A DNA stretch of 64,000 nt from the NCBI RefSeq assembly GCF_000702265.1, contig NZ_KL370880.1:496001-560000 (forward strand), written 5' to 3'. Below the pieces are notes generated by a model. It was not told where the DNA came from. It did not search any database and was given only the letters and a program-made list of their open reading frames with translations. Below are positions 53,395 to 62,774 of this stretch, piece after piece; the stretch's first letter is position 1; each line of letters opens with the position of its first letter. The position numbers were made by a program, and so were the translations under genes. This DNA is from Butyrivibrio sp. NC2002 (GTDB lineage Bacteria > Bacillota > Clostridia > Lachnospirales > Lachnospiraceae).

Positions 53395-54324
53395 ATGAAA
53401 ATAGTATATATGGGGACACCGGATTTTGCTGTTCCGGCTCTTGAAGCGCTGATAGAAGCAGGTCATGAGATAACTGCAGTTGTTACGCAGCCAGACAGAC
53501 CAAAGGGCAGGGGAAAGGAAATGGCATTTTCGCCTGTAAAGGAATGTGCTCTTAAGCATGGTCTTCAGATTTTTCAGCCTGAAAAGATAAAAGAGGAGAA
53601 TGCGGTAAATACACTTAAGTCTTTTGAAGCAGATATCTATGTAGTTGCAGCATTTGGACAGATTTTGTCTCAGGAAATACTTGATATACCCAGATTTGGA
53701 TGCATCAATATACATGCATCTATTCTTCCCAAATACAGAGGTGCTGCGCCGATACAGTTTGCAATCCTGGAGGGAGATGCAGAGACGGGTGTTACTATCC
53801 AGCAGATGAATGCAGGAATGGATACCGGCGATATCATTGCGATAAAAACAATTCCAATAACGGAAACCGATACTGCAGGCAGCATGTTTGATAAACTCAT
53901 GATGCTTGGTGCTGAGCTTGTTACAGAGACTTTGCCAAAAATCGAAAAGGGTGAGATCACACCTGTTCCCCAGGATGAGTCTAAGGCAACAAAATGCGGC
54001 AAGATCCATAAGGAAATGGGCCATATAAACTGGAATGCTTCAGCATCCTCTATTTCCAATCTGGTAAGAGCAATGAATCCCTGGCCAAGTTCATTTACAA
54101 GAATAAATGGCAAGATGCTCAAGATATGGACAGTAAAGGCAATTCCCGAGAGAGCAAACAATGTTCCGGGTACGGTTTACAGTGTTGATAAAGATTCGTT
54201 TTGCGTAAATACAGGTGACGGAATACTTGAAATTTCTGAGGTACAGCTTGAAGGTAAAAAGAGAATGGATGTTAAGAGCTTCCTTCTCGGATATGATATT
54301 GAAAAAGGTATGACACTTGGCTGA
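53395..54324 (+). CDS. fmt: Methionyl-tRNA formyltransferase
   Basis: A 309-residue enzyme that formylates initiator Met-tRNA. The catalytic region has INIHASILPKYRGAAPIQ (family HxSLLPxYRGxxP) and the downstream conserved Asp in GMDTGDI; the C-terminal domain (about 205-309) binds tRNA. AAGGAG precedes the ATG. First of a run of translation-related genes with rsmB and rlmN. Confidence 0.96.
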   Translation: MKIVYMGTPDFAVPALEALIEAGHEITAVVTQPDRPKGRGKEMAFSPVKECALKHGLQIFQPEKIKEENAVNTLKSFEADIYVVAAFGQILSQEILDIPRFGCINIHASILPKYRGAAPIQFAILEGDAETGVTIQQMNAGMDTGDIIAIKTIPITETDTAGSMFDKLMMLGAELVTETLPKIEKGEITPVPQDESKATKCGKIHKEMGHINWNASASSISNLVRAMNPWPSSFTRINGKMLKIWTVKAIPERANNVPGTVYSVDKDSFCVNTGDGILEISEVQLEGKKRMDVKSFLLGYDIEKGMTLG

Positions 54325-54373
54325 ATTACTGAAAAATAAAAATAATAGAGGCAGCAGGCCTTAGGAGGTAATT

Positions 54374-55087
54374 ATGTATCATTACGGATATTACAGCATG
54401 TTTTATGATCCCACATATATTCTTGTTTTGATCGGAGCCGTTTTGTGTATGGCTGCCAGCGGGTTGGTTAATGCAACCTATAGCAAATATGCAAGAGTAA
54501 GAAGCATGACCGGTAAAACAGGAGCTCAGGTTGCACAGGAGCTTCTTATGAGAAATGGAATAACAGATGTAAGAGTGGCACATGTTTCAGGCAATCTTAC
54601 GGACCATTATGATCCCAGAACCAAAACAGTTAATTTGTCTGATGCTACTTATGATTCAAACAGCGTTGCAGCTATAGGCGTTGCTGCACATGAATGCGGA
54701 CATGTACTTCAGCATCACACAGGATATGTTCCGCTTAGCATCAGGGCAGCTCTTGTACCTGCTGCAAATATCGGTTCAAAGCTGGGACTGCCGATAATCA
54801 TTCTTGGAATTATTATTGGTATGACACCGCTTGCAAAGCTGGGCATCGTAGTATTTTCACTTGCTGTTGCTTTTCAGCTTGTAACACTACCCGTTGAGTT
54901 TAATGCATCTAGCAGAGCACTGGTAATGCTTGGAGATTATGGAATACTTGCTGAGGATGAACTTAGTAAGTCAAGAAAGGTTCTTTCTGCAGCTGCACTT
55001 ACATATGTTGCTGCAGCTGCATCATCGATATTGCAGCTGCTTAGACTTGTTCTTATTGTAGGTGGCGGAAACAGAAGGCGGGACTAA
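54374..55087 (+). CDS. Membrane zinc metallopeptidase (YugP family)
   Basis: A 237-residue integral membrane protein of the Zn_peptidase_2 family. One membrane segment lies near 10-30 and two or three after residue 130. The zinc motif is HECGH (AAHECGHVLQHHTGY). AGGAGG precedes the ATG. It is regularly found between fmt and rsmB in Clostridia. Its substrate is unknown. Confidence 0.88.
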   Translation: MYHYGYYSMFYDPTYILVLIGAVLCMAASGLVNATYSKYARVRSMTGKTGAQVAQELLMRNGITDVRVAHVSGNLTDHYDPRTKTVNLSDATYDSNSVAAIGVAAHECGHVLQHHTGYVPLSIRAALVPAANIGSKLGLPIIILGIIIGMTPLAKLGIVVFSLAVAFQLVTLPVEFNASSRALVMLGDYGILAEDELSKSRKVLSAAALTYVAAAASSILQLLRLVLIVGGGNRRRD

Positions 55088-55088
55088 T

Positions 55089-56471
55089 ATGGCAATGCAG
55101 ATAAATGAAAGAGATATAGCTTTTGGCATATTGATGGATATGGAGAAAAAAGGTGTCAGAGAGTTTGCAGGGGTGAAGCATGCCCTCGACAGAATGGACT
55201 ATCTTGATACCAAAAGCAAGGCATTCATCAAATATCTTGCAGAGGGCACGATCGAAAGAACCATAACTTTGGATTATATAATCAATCTGTATGCCAAAAC
55301 CGGCACTGCTAAGATGAATCCAAATATTCGCTGCATAATAAGAATGGGAACCTTCCAGATCATGTATATGGACTCCGTTCCTGATTCGGCAGCAGTTAAT
55401 GAGTCTGTAAAGCTTGTAATAAACCACGGACTTAAGAATCTGAAAGGCTTTGTAAACGGAGTCCTGAGAAACATTGCAAGAAATAAGGACAATATAGATT
55501 GGCCGGATCCCGGAGTTACCAGAAGCACAAAAAGTGCATATTTGGCCATAAGATATTCTCAGCCGCAGTGGCTTGCGGATAAATGGAGCAGTGACTATGG
55601 TCTTGATAAGACACTTACGGCATTTAAGTTTTTCCTTGAGCCAAGACCCGTCACGATAAGATTCAGCAAAAGATATAAAGCAGAGGATATTAAGAGCCTT
55701 GTAGCCAAAATGAAGACGGCTAATGATGGCAGAATAGTTCTTAAAGCAAGCCCTGTTCTTCCGTATGCGCTTAATATGTACCATACTGATAATATCATGT
55801 ACATTCCCGGTTTTTCGGAAGGTGCGTGGATTGTTCAGGACGTAAGCTCAATGCTTGTTGGTGAAGTTGCAAATGTAAAGCCTGGAAATACCGTGATCGA
55901 TGTCTGCGCAGCTCCAGGAGGTAAGAGCCTTCACGCAGCAGATAATATGAATGGAACAGGAAAAGTAATAGCCTGCGATATATCTGAGAACAAATGCATG
56001 CTCATCCAGGAGAACGTGCGAAGAATGCAGCTTGATAATGTAGAGGTACGTCAGAATGACGCATCAAAGCATAGAGAAGAATTTGAAAATGCAGCTGATG
56101 TGCTTCTTTGCGATCTTCCTTGCACGGGACTTGGTGTTATCGGAAGAAAACCCGATATCAAGATGAATACAGAGCCAGCGGCTATACGTGCTCTTCAGGA
56201 AAAGCAGAGAGAAATCCTTTCCTGCGTGTGGGACTATGTCAAAGTGGGTGGCACGCTTGTTTACAGTACCTGCACGATGACAAAAGAAGAAAATGACGAC
56301 AATGTAGCATGGTTTCTTGAAAACTATCCCTTTGAAGCAGTTGATATTACAGACAGGCTTCCTGAGATGATGAGAGAAAAGGAAACGGTAAAGAACGGAT
56401 ATATTCAGCTTGCTCCGGGTGAGTATGGCACAGATGGATTCTTTATAGCCAAGTTCAGGAGAATAAGTTAA
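55089..56471 (+). CDS. rsmB: 16S rRNA m5C967 methyltransferase
   Basis: A 460-residue RsmB/Sun protein: a NusB-like N-terminal domain (about 1-140) and a methyltransferase domain with DVCAAPGGKSLHAA (SAM site), DLPCTGLGVIGRKPDIK (catalytic-region Cys) and YSTCTM (second Cys). The ATG at 55089 follows AAGGCGGG and lies one base after the preceding stop; a GTG at 55062 would overlap the upstream gene and precede the ribosome site. Confidence 0.94.
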   Translation: MAMQINERDIAFGILMDMEKKGVREFAGVKHALDRMDYLDTKSKAFIKYLAEGTIERTITLDYIINLYAKTGTAKMNPNIRCIIRMGTFQIMYMDSVPDSAAVNESVKLVINHGLKNLKGFVNGVLRNIARNKDNIDWPDPGVTRSTKSAYLAIRYSQPQWLADKWSSDYGLDKTLTAFKFFLEPRPVTIRFSKRYKAEDIKSLVAKMKTANDGRIVLKASPVLPYALNMYHTDNIMYIPGFSEGAWIVQDVSSMLVGEVANVKPGNTVIDVCAAPGGKSLHAADNMNGTGKVIACDISENKCMLIQENVRRMQLDNVEVRQNDASKHREEFENAADVLLCDLPCTGLGVIGRKPDIKMNTEPAAIRALQEKQREILSCVWDYVKVGGTLVYSTCTMTKEENDDNVAWFLENYPFEAVDITDRLPEMMREKETVKNGYIQLAPGEYGTDGFFIAKFRRIS

Positions 56472-56486
56472 AAGTAAGAAATAAGT

Positions 56487-57527
56487 ATGACAGATATTAA
56501 ATCATTGGATCTAAATGAATTAAAAGAATATATGAAAGGTATTGGTGAGGCTCCATTCAGGGCAGGTCAGTTATATGACTGGATGCATGTGAAGATGGCA
56601 AGGTCTTTTGACGAGATGACAAACCTCTCCAAGAACCTCAGAGAAAAGCTCAAAAATGAGTGTTCCTTCGTATCTCTTGGGATTGAGAGAATGCAGGAAT
56701 CTAAAATTGATGGCACAAGAAAATATTTGTTTTCTCTTGCAGACGGCAATCTTATAGAGAGTGTTTTCATGAAATACAAATTTGGAAACAGTGTATGCGT
56801 ATCATCTCAGGTAGGATGCAGAATGGGCTGCAGGTTTTGCGCATCAACAATAGACGGTGTTGAGAGAAACCTTGAGCCGTCAGAAATACTTGATCAGATA
56901 TATGCGATTTCAAGGGACACCGGAGAGAAGATATCGAGAATCGTGGTTATGGGAAGTGGAGAACCGCTTGATAATTATGATAACGTACTAAAATTTGTAA
57001 AGCTTCTTTCTGATAAAAATGGATTGAATATCGGGCAGAGAAATATAACAGTTTCTACCTGCGGAATTGTTCCCAATATTGACAGACTTTCAGATGAAAA
57101 GCTTCAGATCAATCTGGCTATTTCGCTGCATGCATCAAATCAGGAGAAGAGGCAGCAGCTTATGCCTATAGCAAATAAGTACTCGATTGATGAACTTATT
57201 GAAGCCTGTAAGAGGTACTTTGACAGGACAGGCAGACAGCTTACTTTTGAATATTCGCTGGTTGGCGGAGTAAATGATTTTGATGAAGACGCAGATGAAT
57301 TATCTCAGCTTTTATCAGGTCTTAACTGTGTTGTGAATCTGATCCCCGTAAATCCGATAAAGGAGAGGGACTTTGTTGAAAGCACAAAGGAGAGAGTCAG
57401 AGATTTTCAGAAGCGCCTCGAAAAGAGAAACATAAATGCAACGATCAGGCGAGAGATGGGACGCGACATTGACGGTGCCTGCGGCCAACTAAGGCGCAGA
57501 CATTTAAGTGGAGAATTAAAACTATAG
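56487..57527 (+). CDS. rlmN: Dual-specificity RNA methyltransferase RlmN
   Basis: A 346-residue radical SAM enzyme that methylates A2503 of 23S rRNA and A37 of some tRNAs. The cluster Cys are 111, 115 and 118 (GCRMGCRFCAS); the C-terminal catalytic Cys sits in DIDGACGQL. The ribosome site is poor (only AAGAAA before the ATG), suggesting coupling to rsmB, 15 bases upstream. Confidence 0.96.
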   Translation: MTDIKSLDLNELKEYMKGIGEAPFRAGQLYDWMHVKMARSFDEMTNLSKNLREKLKNECSFVSLGIERMQESKIDGTRKYLFSLADGNLIESVFMKYKFGNSVCVSSQVGCRMGCRFCASTIDGVERNLEPSEILDQIYAISRDTGEKISRIVVMGSGEPLDNYDNVLKFVKLLSDKNGLNIGQRNITVSTCGIVPNIDRLSDEKLQINLAISLHASNQEKRQQLMPIANKYSIDELIEACKRYFDRTGRQLTFEYSLVGGVNDFDEDADELSQLLSGLNCVVNLIPVNPIKERDFVESTKERVRDFQKRLEKRNINATIRREMGRDIDGACGQLRRRHLSGELKL

Positions 57528-57646
57528 CAATAATGTTACTCCACTGACCTCATCCTTCCCTTCTTGCTTAGGTAGTAGTAGCAGCCAAAAAACTTCTGAT
57601 TACACCAGTACTACATTATAAACATTCATTTGTTTTTGAGTAATAT

Positions 57647-57676
57647 ATGACTAAAATAAAAAATATGTGGTACAAT
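57647..57676 (+). promoter_or_regulatory. Promoter of the DUF1846 gene
   Basis: TGGTACAAT (57668-57676) is an extended -10; ATGACT at 57647-57652 is a moderate -35 with an 18-base spacer. The rest of the gap 57528-57738 shows nothing I can name. Confidence 0.6.
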
Positions 57677-57738
57677 ATCTTCTTGTTGTAAATTTGTAGT
57701 GAGAGTAGTTAATTCATTATATAGAAGGAGAGAAAACA

Positions 57739-59220
57739 GTGAAACAGGCATTTGATAATGATAAGTACATTTCCATGCAATCTGAGAAGATCAAGGAAAG
57801 AATCGAAAAATTTGGCGGGAAACTTTATATGGAGTTTGGAGGAAAACTGTTTGATGATTATCATGCATCAAGAGTTCTTCCGGGATTTCAGCCGGACTCA
57901 AAGATTCGTATGCTTACTCAGTTAAAGGAAGATGCTGAGATAGTCATAGTCATCAATTCAAATGACATTGAGAAAAACAAAGTAAGAGGTGATCTCGGCA
58001 TTACTTATGATATGGATGTGCTCAGACTTATTGATGCCTTTCATGACTACGGATTATATGTAGGGTCTGTGGTTCTGACAAGATATGACGGAAATGATCA
58101 GGTTATAGCTTATCAGAAGAAGCTTGAAGCTCTCGGAATCAAAGTTTACAGACATTATACAATACCCGGTTATCCTTCAAATATTCCGCTTATTATAAGT
58201 GAAGAAGGATATGGAAAAAATGAATATATCGAGACCAAGCATAAGCTTGTTGTTGTGACAGCTCCCGGTCCCGGAAGCGGAAAAATGGCAGTATGTCTTT
58301 CACAGCTTTACCATGAAAACAGACATGGTGTTAAAGCCGGATATGCTAAGTTTGAGACATTCCCTATTTGGAATATTCCCCTTCAGCATCCCGTTAATCT
58401 TGCCTATGAAGCAGCAACGGTTGACCTTGCCGATATGAATATGATAGATCCTTATCATCTTGAAGCATACGGAGAAACTACTGTTAACTACAACAGAGAC
58501 GTTGCGGTGTTCCCTGTACTTAACACAATGTTTAAGCAGATATACGGCGACTCTCCGTACAAGTCACCAACCGATATGGGCGTGAATATGGCAGGAAACT
58601 GCATTATAGATGACGAAGCCGCCAAGGCAGCAGGAAAACAGGAAATTATCCGCAGATATTACAAGGAATTATGCGAAAAGAGAAAGGGCGAAAGCTCAGC
58701 TGAGAGAATAGACAACCTTGAACTTATAATGCAGAAAGCAGGATGCAGCATACAGGACAGACCCGTAGTTGCTGCTGCTAACCTTAAGGCAGAGCTTACA
58801 GGAGCTCCCGCAGCTGCTATAGAACTTCCGGATGGACAGGTTATTACAGGAAAAACCAGTGCACTTATGGGTGCAACAAGTGCCATGGTACTAAACGCTC
58901 TCAAGGTTATGGCGGGAGTAGAAGATGAGGCTCAGCTTATTTCTCCTTCTATCATAGAGCCTATACAGAGTCTTAAAGTCAATCATTTAGGTGGACATAA
59001 TCCGCACCTTCATGTTGGCGAGATACTTATTGCTCTTACTATCTGCGCTGCTACAGACCCCAAGGCCAAGGCAGCTGTAGAGCAGCTTGGTAAACTCAGA
59101 GGACTGGAAGTTCATTCAACTGTTATCCTTTCACCTGTTGATGAAAACACCTTCCAAAAGCTTGGAGTTAACCTTACCTGTGAGGCAAAATATCAGACTA
59201 AAAAGCTATATCACGGTTAA
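57739..59220 (+). CDS. DUF1846 (UPF0371) family protein
   Basis: A 493-residue soluble protein of the DUF1846 family, long conserved in Firmicutes and Actinobacteria. It opens FDNDKYISMQSEKI and has APGPGSGKMAVCLSQLYHE, a loop resembling a nucleotide site, near 180-200. Structures show a two-domain fold with a zinc or nucleotide-like pocket, but no settled function is known to me. The start is a GTG at 57739, served by GAAGGAG 7-8 bases ahead. Monocistronic by context. Confidence 0.9.
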   Translation: MKQAFDNDKYISMQSEKIKERIEKFGGKLYMEFGGKLFDDYHASRVLPGFQPDSKIRMLTQLKEDAEIVIVINSNDIEKNKVRGDLGITYDMDVLRLIDAFHDYGLYVGSVVLTRYDGNDQVIAYQKKLEALGIKVYRHYTIPGYPSNIPLIISEEGYGKNEYIETKHKLVVVTAPGPGSGKMAVCLSQLYHENRHGVKAGYAKFETFPIWNIPLQHPVNLAYEAATVDLADMNMIDPYHLEAYGETTVNYNRDVAVFPVLNTMFKQIYGDSPYKSPTDMGVNMAGNCIIDDEAAKAAGKQEIIRRYYKELCEKRKGESSAERIDNLELIMQKAGCSIQDRPVVAAANLKAELTGAPAAAIELPDGQVITGKTSALMGATSAMVLNALKVMAGVEDEAQLISPSIIEPIQSLKVNHLGGHNPHLHVGEILIALTICAATDPKAKAAVEQLGKLRGLEVHSTVILSPVDENTFQKLGVNLTCEAKYQTKKLYHG

Positions 59221-59280
59221 CGAAAAAACATTTAGGTAATAATGATTTAATAAAGTTATAATATTTGGCGATGATTATTG

Positions 59281-59289
59281 TGCTATAAT
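59281..59289 (+). promoter_or_regulatory. Extended -10 promoter of the 151-residue gene
   Basis: TGCTATAAT is a perfect extended -10 (TGn plus TATAAT). A second TATAAT lies at 59257-59262 without a clear partner. Confidence 0.6.
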
Positions 59290-59370
59290 TATTATTGTAT
59301 TACCGATAGCAAAATTTCAGATTTTCGATGTTTTGAAATAATCTTTCAGTGCTTTTACAGGAGGTTTCGG

Positions 59371-59826
59371 ATGAATCAAAGTCTTTATAATGCTGTATTT
59401 GGCGTGGAAGTCGGTGGGCAGGTTATAGATCCGTTTGGAGCTGCAAATATTGATTTTAACAAAGTAATCGGCGACATGAAGCTTGGCGGTTACGAAATAT
59501 CGTCTCTTACGGTTGCGGAGTTTATTATCCTGCATCAGCTTGATGATATGAGAAAGTATAAGAACAATATCATGGAAGCTGCTATTGGGAACGAGAATAA
59601 GGATGAGTTCTGCAGAAATAAATACGGCATCTCTTTTAAAGACATTGATGCACTTGAACCTACTAAGGACATCGAGTGGGATCTTAAAAGCGGACAGGTT
59701 ATTTTATTCCTGTCACACGAGGCTCAATATAAAGAAGATGCATATATGAAACTCTTTGGTGATGCACTCCAGCTGTTTTGTCAGGAAACAGGTTTTATCT
59801 ATACAAAGCTGGGTGAATCGTTATAA
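59371..59826 (+). CDS. Protein of unknown function, 151 residues
   Basis: I do not recognise this soluble, acidic protein. It begins MNQSLYNAVFGVEVGGQVID and has a helical middle (SSLTVAEFIILHQLDDMRKY) and a beta-prone end (GQVILFLSHEAQYK). A longer frame begins at 59278, but AGGAGGT at 59359-59365 and the 5-base gap point to the ATG at 59371. It stands alone with its own promoter. The N-terminal half holds one Cys and no signal peptide. Confidence 0.75.
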   Translation: MNQSLYNAVFGVEVGGQVIDPFGAANIDFNKVIGDMKLGGYEISSLTVAEFIILHQLDDMRKYKNNIMEAAIGNENKDEFCRNKYGISFKDIDALEPTKDIEWDLKSGQVILFLSHEAQYKEDAYMKLFGDALQLFCQETGFIYTKLGESL

Positions 59827-59903
59827 AGGACTATCAATCCTCCTTTCCTTTTTGAGTTTTACGTTATAAAGACGGCCGGGCGCGAGTATATCTCCGCTCG
59901 GTC

Positions 59904-59949
59904 TTCTTGTTTAATAGGAAATTCCTCCGAATTTCCTATTAAACAAGAA
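59904..59949. repeat. Perfect 20-base inverted repeat with CCTCCG loop
   Basis: Bases 59904-59923 pair with 59930-59949 without a mismatch around the loop CCTCCG (core of the arms AATAGGAAATT/AATTTCCTATT). This is the longest perfect stem I found in the window. In the RNA the loop CCUCC matches the anti-Shine-Dalgarno sequence. Confidence 0.9.
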
Positions 59950-59989
59950 AACGCTCCGCTATGGATGCGCACTCGCGCGTAAGGTATAT

Positions 59990-60021
59990 GTTGCATAAAT
60001 GCAACCGCGCTCGGCGCGAGC
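59990..60021 (+). promoter_or_regulatory. Two small hairpins that compete with the downstream terminator
   Basis: GTTGCA/TGCAAC (59990-60005) and GCTCG/CGAGC (60009-60021). The last shares AGC with the terminator stem at 60019, and the GTTGC and GCAAC blocks occur twice each, so alternative pairings are possible. Confidence 0.55.
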
Positions 60022-60050
60022 ATGTTGCGAGCAACATGCTTTTTTATTTT
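60019..60050 (+). terminator. Intrinsic terminator before carD
   Basis: AGCATGTTG and CAACATGCT form a 9-base stem with loop CGAG, followed directly by a T-run. Confidence 0.8.
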
Positions 60051-60080
60051 GCGATAAAACGATTAAAAATAGACTTTATA

Positions 60081-60103
60081 AATCTTAAGTATTTCTTAAG
60101 ATT
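60081..60103. promoter_or_regulatory. Inverted repeat upstream of the carD promoter
   Basis: AATCTTAAG and CTTAAGATT are perfect 9-base arms around a 5-base centre, 43 bases before the -10 box. A protein-binding operator is possible; no U-run follows. Confidence 0.5.
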
Positions 60104-60145
60104 GTTAAAACGGACTCTGAATATATTACATTTTTTGTAAGATTT

Positions 60146-60154
60146 TGATAAAAT
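60146..60154 (+). promoter_or_regulatory. Extended -10 promoter of carD
   Basis: TGATAAAAT fits TGn plus TAAAAT; TTGTAA at 60135-60140 may act as -35 at a short distance. Confidence 0.5.
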
Positions 60155-60204
60155 TATTTTAGTGTCGCCGTTTGGTTTGTTTTATTTAGATGGAGGAACA
60201 AAAT

Positions 60205-60717
60205 ATGTTAAACAAAGGAGATTGCGTAGTTTATGGTAACCATGGTCTGTGCGAGGTAAAGGATATTCTTGTTCCGTCCTTTTTAGAGAGAGGCAATAAG
60301 ACACTGTATTACAGTATGGTTTCCAGCATCGACAGCAAAGGGGTGCTTTATGTTCCAGTTGAAGGTGCTGAGGACAAAATGCGAGATGCCATCGATGCTG
60401 ACGAGGCAGAAGAGCTTATCGACGAGATAGATGAGCTTGAGGAATATGACATTCCTCAGGGTAAGAAGGCAGAGGCTGTTATTGTTGATGTTATCAAGAG
60501 AAACAATGCGCCCGAGATGATGTGCCTTGTTAAGTCGCTTCGTAAGATCAAGGCTGTTCGTGCCGCTGAAGGTAAGAAATTTGCTTCTATGGATGAGAAG
60601 TATCTTGGAATTGCCGAGAAGCTTTTATATTCAGAGATGGCCTACTCTATGGAAGAGAAACTGGATGCTGTAAAGGAAAGAGTGTGTTCTGAACTCTCTC
60701 AGCTTTCACTAGTTTAA
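60205..60717 (+). CDS. CarD-family transcription regulator
   Basis: A 170-residue protein of the CarD_CdnL_TRCF family. The N-terminal Tudor-like RNA-polymerase interaction domain (about 1-60) reads MLNKGDCVVYGNHGLCEVKDI, and a helical C-terminal domain (about 85-170) follows. Such proteins bind the polymerase beta subunit and steady open complexes at rRNA and other promoters. An ATG at 60190 lies ahead of GGAGG (60192-60196), so the ATG at 60205 is the start. Monocistronic, with a terminator behind. Confidence 0.92.
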   Translation: MLNKGDCVVYGNHGLCEVKDILVPSFLERGNKTLYYSMVSSIDSKGVLYVPVEGAEDKMRDAIDADEAEELIDEIDELEEYDIPQGKKAEAVIVDVIKRNNAPEMMCLVKSLRKIKAVRAAEGKKFASMDEKYLGIAEKLLYSEMAYSMEEKLDAVKERVCSELSQLSLV

Positions 60718-60734
60718 TTTTTATGCTTTTTAAT

Positions 60735-60777
60735 AAGGGCTGCTGCTTTGGATTTAACTCATTGCAGTGGCCCTTTT
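60735..60777 (+). terminator. Terminator after carD
   Basis: AAGGGC and GCCCTT, with an inner imperfect pairing of CTGC/GCAG, followed by TTTT. A second, stronger hairpin lies 43 bases on. Confidence 0.65.
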
Positions 60778-60819
60778 CTATGTGAGATTGACTATTTTAA
60801 GAAAAGTAATTTGCTAAAG

Positions 60820-60863
60820 AAAAGTGCAACACATTGAATTGCTCAAATGCGTTGCACTTTTTG
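60820..60863. terminator. Bidirectional terminator between carD and the chemotaxis gene
   Basis: AAAAGTGCAAC and GTTGCACTTTT are perfect 11-base arms, with further inner pairing; T-runs occur on both strands. It also ends the minus-strand receptor gene. Confidence 0.85.
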
Positions 60864-60887
60864 CTTATATGAATTTAAATCCCAACA

Positions 60888-62615
60888 TCAAGGTTTGAAA
60901 TATCCAATTGCATCTGTCATCTGTTCTGCCAGATTCTGAAGATCGTTCGCAGCCTGAGTGATGATTGAGAACGTTGCGTTGAGTTCCTGCATGGATGCGT
61001 TGGTTTCTTCCGTTGATGCGGCATTTTCTTCTGATACTGCCGACAGGTCGGAGATTATTTCAACAAGCTGTTCTTTTGCGGCATTCAGTTCTTCGATTCT
61101 TCCGGATATATTATTGGTGCTTTCAGATACATTATCCACATTTACTTCCATGTTCTGCATGTTTGTTCTTGTATCGTCAAGCTGAGATTCCTGCTGTTCG
61201 AAGTTTGCGTTCAGCTTCTGCATGACTTCGACGGAAGCTTCCGAATCAGCAACAAGTGTTGAAACGATTTTCTTGATTTCATCAGCGCTTTCACTACTCT
61301 GTACTGCAAGCTGACCGATTTCCGTAGCAACAACTGCGAAGCCTTTTCCGGCATCACCTGCTCTTGCAGCTTCAATTGAAGCATTCAGGGACAAAAGGTT
61401 AGTCTGTGATGCAATTGATGTGATGGCTTCTGAGAACTTGGAAATCTCTTTAGCTGATTCATTGGTGGATTCAATGGTCTGTCCGATTTCTTTAACAGAT
61501 TCCTGTACCTCTTTGCTTTGGGCAATTAGCTTATTGAGGGCATCCATAGCAGCCAGGCAGGAATCCTTCATTTCTTTTGAATAGGATTGCAGTTGATTTA
61601 CATTTTCAGTTACAACATCAATATTATTGCCTATCTCCTGAGTATTACCTGCGGCCGTTTCTACGCTCTCTGCCTGAGAAACAGCGCCCTTTGAAATCTC
61701 GTCAACCGCTTCGCTGACCTGATTGGAGGCATCTGAAGCCTGATTTGCGGAATCACTTAGAGAAGCACCTGATTGCTTCAATTCATTGGACATGTTGATT
61801 GTCGTGCGGATTACTTCGCCAAGCTTGTTTGAAAGGGTTTGAGCACCTTCCGCCAACAGACCGATTTCATCATTTCTCTGTATGGATGATTCGTCGATAT
61901 TAAGCTTTAGTTCTCCAAGAGAAAGATGACCGAGCTCATCAGCGATGGCTTTCATCTTAACAGATACTTTGTTTGTTACGATAATGCCTACTGCAGATAA
62001 AATGGCTACAAGGATGACAGCAATGATTACCATTCTTAAAATGATACTTCTTATTCGTGCTTCAACATCATGAACAGCTCTTCCTGCAAATACAAGACCT
62101 GCCACGGAGCCATCAGAGTTAAGCATAGGCGCATAGTATGCATAGTATACATCTGTAGCTCCTGCAACAGATGACTTTGGAGCATAAAACTCTGCTTTCT
62201 TATCGAGAGCATTGGCTTTTGCGGTTGCATTTAATGTGTAATCTACAAGTTTAGTAGTGCCATTACTATCATAAAGCGTAGTAATTACGCGCTTATCCAT
62301 GTAAAACAGAGAATATTCAATACCTGTCTTGGAATGAAGAGTGTCCATCAGATCTTCGTATTCTGTCATTACATTCTGTTCACCTTTAAAAAGGTTGGTT
62401 CCATCATAGGACCAATCACCGTCCCAGACGGAGTTCATTTCACTTTGCAGGTGCTCTGCACCTATTTTTAATTCTTCTTCTATCATGGTATCGTAGGTGC
62501 TATTGATTTCTACTGCACTTATTATTGTCAGTAAAACAGATATACCTACAATTGCTCCTATTGCGATAAAGATGAGCTTTTGAATAAGTTTTCCGTTTTT
62601 TGCCTTTTTTTCCAT
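60888..62615 (-). CDS. Methyl-accepting chemotaxis protein
   Basis: A 575-residue receptor: a membrane helix at about 10-30, an extracytoplasmic Cache_3-like sensor (about 35-185, with [13 protein letters not shown] and [21 protein letters not shown]), a second membrane helix (about 190-212), a HAMP domain (about 213-265) and the signalling coiled coil, whose tip is [20 protein letters not shown]. It reports a ligand to CheA/CheW. GGGGGC stands before the ATG. No other chemotaxis gene is in the window; the ligand is unknown. Confidence 0.92.
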   Translation of the reverse strand: MEKKAKNGKLIQKLIFIAIGAIVGISVLLTIISAVEINSTYDTMIEEELKIGAEHLQSEMNSVWDGDWSYDGTNLFKGEQNVMTEYEDLMDTLHSKTGIEYSLFYMDKRVITTLYDSNGTTKLVDYTLNATAKANALDKKAEFYAPKSSVAGATDVYYAYYAPMLNSDGSVAGLVFAGRAVHDVEARIRSIILRMVIIAVILVAILSAVGIIVTNKVSVKMKAIADELGHLSLGELKLNIDESSIQRNDEIGLLAEGAQTLSNKLGEVIRTTINMSNELKQSGASLSDSANQASDASNQVSEAVDEISKGAVSQAESVETAAGNTQEIGNNIDVVTENVNQLQSYSKEMKDSCLAAMDALNKLIAQSKEVQESVKEIGQTIESTNESAKEISKFSEAITSIASQTNLLSLNASIEAARAGDAGKGFAVVATEIGQLAVQSSESADEIKKIVSTLVADSEASVEVMQKLNANFEQQESQLDDTRTNMQNMEVNVDNVSESTNNISGRIEELNAAKEQLVEIISDLSAVSEENAASTEETNASMQELNATFSIITQAANDLQNLAEQMTDAIGYFKP

Positions 62616-62774
62616 GATATGCCCCCTTGTAAAAAAAAAGAAACCTATATAAAGAAAATCCTATACTTAAATTATATATTAATTATTTCGCTTTAACGCA
62701 GAAAAATAGAAAAGTTATCAAAATTTTATAAATGGTAAATAAATGTATTTAAAAGGATTTTGCCGGCTAAATCC

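Larger units (their letters stand above)
59827..60204. other. Structured intergenic region before carD
   Basis: 378 bases without a credible gene. In order: an imperfect GC-rich stem near 59867-59904 that may terminate the upstream gene, a perfect 20-base hairpin (59904-59949), three small overlapping hairpins ending in a terminator (59990-60050), an inverted repeat (60081-60103) and the carD promoter (about 60146). The stretch 59950-59989 is GC-rich (GCGCACTCGCGCG) and unlike the AT-rich gaps elsewhere. Confidence 0.75.

Noticed and set aside
53245..54024. 259-codon minus-strand frame over def/fmt
   Set aside because: Shadow of the def and fmt genes, which are complete; product composition is atypical.
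55053..55784. 243-codon minus-strand frame over rsmB
   Set aside because: Antisense to the NusB-like part of rsmB, with no ribosome site.
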